A stretch of DNA of 64,000 bases from Heterostelium album PN500. Taxonomy: Eukaryota; Evosea; Eumycetozoa; Acytosteliales; Acytosteliaceae. A model generated the notes under the pieces. That model was not told the origin of the DNA. It did not search any database and saw only the letters and a list, made by a program, of their open reading frames with translations. A program made the position numbers and the translations under genes. Below are positions 57,506 through 64,000 of the stretch, in pieces (within the stretch, counting starts at the first letter, position 1; every line of letters begins with the position of its first letter). The stretch lies in NCBI RefSeq assembly GCF_000004825.1, contig NW_008805102.1:89835-153834 (forward strand). The letters run 5' to 3'.

Positions 57506-60500
57506 ATGTCAGCTATTAGTTTAACTCCGAACGAAAAAAGTAAATTTATTTTTAAAATATCTCTAAATCTTTTTTTATTTTTTTTTTTTTTGTTATGATT
57601 ATTAATTTTAATATCAAATAGAATCAATAGAGAATGTATTATCACAGAGAAGAGAAGAAGGAAGGTTGATATCAAAGATTACACCGGTGAATGAGAAGAA
57701 AAAAGATAAAAAAGTAGATGATATGACATTGATTCTTGGTATAAATCGATTGTTTATATTCAAGGCCAACGGAAAATTAGAGGAGGATCACCACTTTTTA
57801 GATATCGTTGAGATTCAATCACCAAACAGCAATGAAATTACTATTAAATTTAGAAATAACAACTCTGCCAAATTCAACTCGACCGACACCGACAAGATAC
57901 TGAAAACACTGTACACCTCCTTCGTTACAACATTCCCAGCCATAACCATCGGTAAAGCATTGATATTCTCAGTCCTACCAGAAACTAGATTAGTTACAAT
58001 ATTTCAATCTGTTTGTAAGTACATAGGTGTTCATTACCATCCACCCGCCCATCAACCTCCTCTTCAAGTTTAAAAAGTGTTGTTGAAAACTGGAACAATT
58101 TCAAATTCAACTTTTTCAAAAGGGGTTATAACAACTAATTATTATACTAATAAGTTTTTAAACTAATTTGTTGTTGTTTATTTTTTCTATCTAGCAAATT
58201 TAACAAAAGAATCTGGACCATGTGGATCATTTGCAATTACATATAAATCGATTTGTGATTATGTCGGGATTTCACCGCTGTCCAGTGTCGTTTGGGACAT
58301 TGAGAATCTCTATCCTTTCAACTCGATTAGAGAGTTCAATTTGAATGAGATCTACCAGTCCAATGCAAACGATGTGAAAGCATTGATCATGGCAATGGCA
58401 TACAACAACTACTTTACATCGTTCGTTGCCAGCAATTGTAAACTATCGACCGACGAAACCAACCAACTCACAGAAACACTCAAAGTAAATACAACACTCC
58501 AGAAAATATTGCTAAACAACATACAATCTTCGAAAGAATCAATCATGTCTGTATTAGGTGCACTAACAGATAACAAAGCAATCAAATTACAACATATAAA
58601 CATTGGAAATAATATATTAGAGGTAAAAATAACTATATTCATTTTATTACTTCAAAAGTAAAAATAGTTACTAACTATCAATTCATATACATTTATTAGA
58701 GTAAAGGTATTGTTGCTTTAGGAAGTACAATTCAATCTTTTGCAACTGGAATCACACATATTAATGTTGAGAGTTGTCAAACCAGTGGAAAACCATTGGA
58801 ATCTTTGTTTAATTCTATTTTGGCGAGCAGTTCGATTGGTACTCTACAATTTTTATCGATTAATAATAACAAGTTAGAGTTGGTAGGAACTCAGGCGCTT
58901 TGTAAGCTCTTGAGTAAAGCTAGTTCACTCCAAACTCTTTTGATGTCAAATACATCGCCAGTCTACAACCAACTACGAAATGGCTGTGCTTCGCTAAAGA
59001 CGCTGGATTTCTCTGGCAATCGTGCAACTTCCAACAAAGAGGGTGCTCTCGATTTGCTTGGTTTCTTTAAGCAGTGCTCTCAACTCACAAGTGTCAATTT
59101 GTCGCGTGTCCAACTGAGTGGCGACGATCTCAAAGTGCTGTTCTCACCGGCAACCGCGCTTCTAAAGTGTCCGAGCGTTGACCTGTCGGATAACGAGCTT
59201 GGCGATGCCGGTATCCTCAAGCTGTGCGAAGTTATGTATCCGAATTCCAACTTGCGTCATCTGGCTATAGATAATAACTTTAAGACCAAAACGAAACTAC
59301 GTCAACGTGCAATCGAAGCGCTATGCAATTTGATCGAAGACAACGTTGGAATAGAGTCGTTGTCCATCGCCAGTGCCAGCAAAGGTTTGAAGACCGATCT
59401 GGTCCCATTCATTATGGCACTGCTAAAGAATCAATCGTTGATTAAACTCGATATCTCTGGCAATGGAATTGGTGATGCCGGTGCCATGGCAATCACCAAG
59501 GTTCTCTGGAAAAACCAAACACTGAAATCGCTAAAGTTGGACGGCAACGACTTTACCATGGATGCAGTCAAGATGATCAAACAATCGGTGAAACGAAATC
59601 CAAAGTCTGTCACTTTGCTGCAGCTTCCAATTGTAGATATCAACGCCATGCTCCTACAAGACAAATCGACAGTCGGTCAAGACAAACTTCACAAACAACT
59701 GGTGGAAACACAAAATATTATTCACGCCAATATTGTACATCAAGTAACGATCGCCGAGAAATCCAGTGATAGTTTGTCATCGTCATCCTCATCGTATGGA
59801 AGCAATAATGCAACAAATACATCACCGAATCGCGGCGTCAATATCGGTGGATCTCTCACCACTTCCAACGGTAATATCAGCACTTCTTCTCTGCCGGTTA
59901 GAAAGATGACTTCGCCAGTGCAACCAGGCGGTGGATCTCTCAGCAAACTACCACCAGTCTCAAAGACAGGATCGATTGAAAGCATGTCTGCTAAGCGTCC
60001 AGCGATGAGAGGTCCGCTCTATCCAGGTCGCCAAACCAGTCTGACAGAGAGTGGCGGCGCCGCCAACAAGTCTGCCGCCACACCAGACATCCCGCCAATC
60101 GTGGCGCGTTCCATCGACTATCTAGTGGCAAAAGGCACCAAAGTAGTTGGAATCTTTAGAACTTGTGCAAGTGCAACACTCCTAAAGAAAGTTAAAGCAA
60201 GATTCGAAGCCGGCGAAGACATTGATCTGGCAGGTGAGGGTGTCGACCCTGACACTGTTGCCGGTGTGCTAAAGAGCTACTTCCGTGAGCTGGCGGTACC
60301 GATCTTCCCAGATAATCTTCACGATCGATTCTTCCAGGCATCGCGTATGTCAACACTCGAAGAAAAGATCGCCGCATACCGCGATGTCATAGAGCAGCTG
60401 CCGGCACTCGAGAACAAGATGGTCAAGAAACTCTTCAATCTACTCTATCTGATCTCACTCGAGAAGGCAGAGAATATGATGTCCGCAGAGAATATCGCTA

Positions 60501-60967
60501 TCTGTTGGGCGCCAACACTCTTTAGATCGTTCGCCAGTGAGCTGCTCCCCATCAATGCATTCCTGATGGTCCACTACTTTGAGATATTCGACCCGGAGAA
60601 CGCACCGGTCAAAGCAAAGCAATCGTCGGTTCCAGTAGCAGATTCTGCCGCAGCCAGCCAGGAATCGATCTCCGATACACAATCCACTGGAAGCGGAGTG
60701 TCTGCCAATAACACTGGTGACGACTCTTCGCCTGTGTCGACACCACCGGCATCACCAAAGATTGGAGACGGAATGTCAACACTGCGAGGCAAGCGATTCT
60801 CAAGAGTTTCCAGAGTGTCTTATTCACCTGTAATGTCAAGAGCATCACTTGGCCACTCAACACTAGGTTGGAGTGAATCTTCAAGATCATTGTCATCATT
60901 GTTCCAAGACGAATGGGACAATGAAAATAACAAAAACTCACCACCATCAGAGCCACAAACTGTTTAA
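57506..60967 (+). CDS. CARMIL with C-terminal RhoGAP domain (CARMIL-GAP)
   Basis: Four exons, 57506-57539, 57622-58014, 58195-58622, 58700-60967 (phases 1, 1, 0), 1040 aa. Residues about 15-130 form the CARMIL PH-like domain ('LILGINRLFIFKANGKLEED'). About 170-590 is a leucine-rich repeat array ('LQFLSINNNKLELVGTQALC', 'LKTLDFSGNR', 'LIKLDISGNGIGDAGAMAIT'). A Ser/Pro/Gly-rich linker follows. A RhoGAP domain occupies about 722-917: 'VGIFRTCASATLLKKVK' holds the arginine finger (about R772), 'LAGEGVDPDTVAGVLKSYFR' and 'MSAENIAICWAPTLFR' are conserved helices. The Ser-rich tail is basic and phosphorylatable. CARMILs regulate capping protein and actin assembly; the GAP should switch off Rac-type GTPases. 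A Dictyostelium CARMIL-GAP with this layout is known. It acts at the actin cortex, phagocytic cups and cell contacts. Confidence 0.9.
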
Positions 60968-61269
60968 ACATCACTAACAACCAGCAAACCCTTGTAATTA
61001 AATAAATTTAAAATCATATTGTATTATTTAAATCAGCAATATTGTTATGATAATTAAGTTCAGAACTTCGATTTTCGAAATTCATAGACACACAAAAATG
61101 ATCACGATGTGTGTTTTTTTTTTGATCATTTTTTTTTGTTTTTTTTTTTTTTTTTTCCACAAAAAAAAATGATCATCTGATTGTTGTAAAAAATTTCATT
61201 CGTTTTTCAGGTGTTTGTTTACTTTGTTGAATAATCATTATTTATTATATTAATTTATAGACTATAGAG
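60968..61269. other. Intergenic with inverted T/A tracts
   Basis: 302 bases. 'aaaaatgatcac' and 'gtgtgttttttttttgatcattttttttt' with later 'aaaaaaaatgatcatc' (61085-61180) make an imperfect inverted repeat of 'aaaaaatgatca', possibly a 3' end signal of the CARMIL-GAP gene. Confidence 0.35.
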
Positions 61270-61557
61270 ATGATGCAGCGAGGAATGTCATCGTTTGTTA
61301 GAGTTGCCTCTAGAGCAAACTCTATGAGTAAGAGTTGTTCATCGTTCAAACTCAATACATCTAGCGTCAACACCAGCAGTTTTAGCAATAACATTTCAAC
61401 CATTTTAAAGAATAATAATAGTAAAATTTCATCTTTTGTATCAACATCTACAGCTTCCCCATCATCATCTTTTTCAACTTCTTTACCATCTACCAGCTGC
61501 TCGTCATCTGCACCATCAACACAATCGAAATTCTCTTCAAATATACCAAATGGGTAA
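61270..61557 (+). CDS. Ser-rich small protein (95 aa), hypothetical
   Basis: An ATG-started ORF of 95 codons with over 35% Ser. The first 25 residues ('MMQRGMSSFVRVASRANSMS') are basic, Ser-rich and free of acids, like a mitochondrial presequence. It ends 'NIPNG' directly before 'ggtaatg', so the frame could continue by splicing. An 'atttatag' just upstream could be an acceptor, making this an internal exon. No homologue recognised. Base composition is clearly more complex than the flanks, which supports it as coding. Confidence 0.45.
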   Translation: MMQRGMSSFVRVASRANSMSKSCSSFKLNTSSVNTSSFSNNISTILKNNNSKISSFVSTSTASPSSSFSTSLPSTSCSSSAPSTQSKFSSNIPNG

Positions 61558-63835
61558 TGTTTCACCATCTAAAAAGCACTCGAATTACAAGTATCTCAAT
61601 AAACTAACCTTTTACAACAATAATTATATATATCTAGTTTAAAACAAACAGTTTCATTAGCCAAGTTTAAATTAAGCACTTTCTTATATATTTCTGACGG
61701 TAATTATAATGAATATTATCATAGTTTATTAAATATATTATTTACTAAATACCTTTCTTCTTTTCTATAAACAATATAACAAAAATAATTATCATTGATT
61801 TCATCTCTTGCCTTGGTTTTGATGAAAATATTCAATACAAAAACAAACACTCCAATTGAAACAAAACAAAACTTCAACTATAAATAGATGATGATGGTAT
61901 GTGATTTTAAATCGAAATAATAATAATAACATTTCCTATTATTGTTTTATATATTATTCTTTTATTTTTGATTCGTTCCTTCATATACTTTCTTCATTCA
62001 ACCCCATCCATCCATCACAGATACCATCTCAACAACTATCAATCAATCAACCCCTACAACAATCCACTATCATTTCTCATTATCATTCATCAACAATATA
62101 AGTGTTTCAGCAACCACCCAATAACTATAATAGAACCATTGTTCAAAAACGAAGAAACAACAACGAAAATAAAAAGGTATCTATCAATAATATTGTTTCT
62201 TACTTCCTTACCGACCTATCTCTATCGAAACTCTTCTTTTTCTCTCTTTCCAAAATCAAAACATTCGTCTGTCAACAACCCAACATTACAAATTATCATT
62301 AAAAAAATAATAATATTGACTAATGAAATGTAAACATAATAACCATCAAACTTTTCTTTTCTTTCAACAACATTAAAGGTTCCTGATTCCAAAATAAATT
62401 AAATTAAAGAATTTTCAAAATGACCATACATACATTTATATAATTTTGTTTTGCCTTAATTCATCAAAACAACCACACTCCAAAGCAACAAACAACTACC
62501 AATATCATAAAATAATAATAATTATTATATCTATTTTTTTTTCTTACTTTAATTAATCAAATTCAATATTTAGATATCTCGTAATTAATACAATCTATTT
62601 CTTTCTTAAAACAAATCAACATTACGTTATTATCCCCAGGATCATAACAAAAACCTGTTTATACAACCTCTAAAAAAACAACAACAACAATCCGAAATTG
62701 GCTCTCAAATTCAACAAATAGTCTAAATATTCTTGTCATCTTACAATAATATCTATATATTAATCTTCGCCCCTATATCTTACCTTCTATTTTTCTTATT
62801 TTTTTAAATTATTTGATTATTTATTTTAACGATATAATCCATAAATATAGGAGTCTGACCCAAATATATAATTTGAACCAATAAAACACAAGAATTATAT
62901 TTTTTATATTAAATCAATCCACCAACCAAACATTTGCAAGAATTGATAATACTTTAATATTTGAATTATCTGAAGTTTTAATTTTTGATAAATTTCTTTA
63001 CATTATTTTGATCATTTTTTAGTTATTACAAATATTTAATGATATCTATAATTATTTCTTTTTTTTATTGGATGAGGTATCGATTCAAAAGATATTAAAA
63101 TGACAAACAAAAAAAAAGATGTTAAATTTCAATTTACATATTATTTTGGTTGTTTTTGTTGTGATTGATCGAATGAACAAGCATGGGTACAAACCGCAAC
63201 GATACACTCCCGCTTACATCTTCAAAGTCTTAACAAGTCATAATCTCTTATCCTCTAATGCACTTTGTTAACATGAATTCTACTGGTTTACTTATTCAAT
63301 ATATTATTTTCCTTCAACACATTCGTCTCGGATAGTTCTACTCAATTCTCAAACCTACTCGTACTCGGTGGTGTCTTCAACTTAAGTTCTGTTGATATTC
63401 TGGTTTGTAATTAAAATTCATATCATATTAATAATTAAAAATAAAAATAAAAATAAATAATTAAATAAGATATCATAATAACAGAAGGTAATTGAGTGAA
63501 ACAATGGTCATTGGTAAAAACACACAAAATTTTGAAAGCACACAGCCCATTATTTTTTATTCTTTTATTTGATTCCGGAATGAAATTGTGTGTTTTTTTT
63601 CGATTCTTGAAGTGAATTTAATTGTTTATTTTTGGAACAGAAAAAAAGAATTTTTTAAAAGAAATGATCCTGAATAAATATTATAAATATCATATCTTGA
63701 TCATCAAAATATTCATTCTAAAAATAAATTAAAACAAACACTAAAACTAAATAAAATATCTTTATATTTATTATCTATCTATCTATTTATCATTAAATCA
63801 TTATTTTTCATTTTACAATTTAAATATTTTTAAAA
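61558..63835. other. Intergenic with inverted duplicate of the 48-50 kb region
   Basis: 61558-63160 is AT-rich without supported genes. 63170-63553 matches, inverted, 50158-50500 (decayed membrane ORF and flank). 63540-63835 matches, inverted, 48131-48430 upstream of NTF2-like copy 1. Confidence 0.6.
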
Positions 63836-64000
63836 ATGGTTCAAATTAAAAGATTCTTTTCCAAAATCGGAAATAAAATTCATAAAAAAGGAAATTCATC
63901 ACAATCATCAAAGAAACAAACTTCAAATAATTTAGAATCTGCAAAATATAATCCAGTTTCAATTCCAACAACAACAATTACAAATGCAGCAACAAAAGTT
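63463..64000. repeat. Inverted duplicate of segments from 47.7-48.4 and 50.2 kb
   Basis: The upstream region 63555-63835 matches the reverse complement of 48131-48430 almost base for base ('gaaattgtgtgttttttttc', 'ttcttgaagtgaattt', 'atcttgatcatcaaaatatt'). 63463-63553 matches the reverse complement of 50158-50250 ('agatatcataataacagaag', 'gcacacagcccat'). The two source segments are 1.7 kb apart at the other location. Either a deletion joined them here, or the intervening DNA with the transposase relic was inserted there. Confidence 0.8.
63836..64000 (+). CDS. NTF2/SnoaL-like protein, copy 3 (truncated by window end)
   Basis: The first 55 codons are present: 'MVQIKRFFSKIGNKIHKKGN' and a Ser/Thr linker, matching copy 1 except for Ala in place of Pro and Ser at two sites. 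The NTF2-like domain lies beyond the window. Orientation is opposite to copies 1 and 2, and its upstream 280 bases are those of copy 1, including ttccggaa. Confidence 0.8.
   Translation, partial: MVQIKRFFSKIGNKIHKKGNSSQSSKKQTSNNLESAKYNPVSIPTTTITNAATKV

Noticed and set aside
61968-62333. Overlapping frames of 66-121 codons
   Set aside because: Composition follows the AT-rich, C-poor DNA; no motif and no consistent exon structure.

Overview
This is a nuclear window from a dictyostelid social amoeba. The evidence is strongly AT-rich intergenic DNA, higher GC in exons, short introns with GTAAGT/AG borders, long Asn, Gln and Ser homopolymers inside proteins, and dictyostelid-typical genes (a VwkA-like alpha-kinase, a fatty acyl-CoA reductase/acyltransferase fusion, a CARMIL with a RhoGAP domain, FNIP-type and 'WLHENRTEGC'-type repeat families). 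Coding GC looks higher than in D. discoideum, so another clade is likely (inference). I cannot name the species.

Layout. 0-10 kb: SET/ankyrin protein (-), a TRASH-like zinc-finger protein (+), a frameshifted ankyrin-family gene (-), a secreted GH25 lysozyme with a repetitive tail (-), a protein combining an Hcp-like barrel with a ubiquitin-like tail (+), and a bZIP factor (+). 10-23 kb: an 11-exon condensin CAP-G-like gene (-), a 7-exon RBM5/RBM10-like splicing factor (+), a short ankyrin-family gene (-), a vWA alpha-kinase with a His-rich N-terminus (-), and a small secreted barwin/RlpA-like protein (-). 23-33 kb: an ankyrin-family gene (+), a peroxisomal ether-lipid enzyme ending in SKL (-), mitochondrial methylmalonate-semialdehyde dehydrogenase (+), and SCAMP (-). 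A 3.9-kb non-coding gap follows. 37-48 kb: F-box protein (+), ankyrin-family gene (-), FNIP-type protein (-), ankyrin-family pseudogene with two frameshifts (-), a hairpin-forming RNA candidate, a B-box/kelch protein (-), and an NTF2-like protein (-). 48-53 kb is a gene-poor repeat graveyard: a DDE transposase relic with an intron, a decayed membrane-protein ORF, a 220-bp solo LTR with a perfect target-site duplication, a 15-bp-stem hairpin, a second NTF2-like gene and a MITE-like inverted repeat. 53-64 kb: SYP7-like Qc-SNARE (+), a small ORF (-), CARMIL-GAP (+), a Ser-rich ORF (+), and an inverted duplicate of the 48-50 kb segment that carries a third NTF2-like gene into the window end.

Most genes are single-copy housekeeping functions with no operon logic; adjacent genes are independent. 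The lineage-specific signal comes from two amplified families: the ankyrin-like repeat proteins (five loci, at least two broken) and the NTF2-like proteins (three near-identical copies with shared upstream DNA). The most unexpected protein is the Hcp-like one at 7575-8761, which resembles the tube subunit of bacterial type VI secretion. Exon borders were read by eye from splice consensus and frame continuity; spliced lengths are multiples of three in every intact model.
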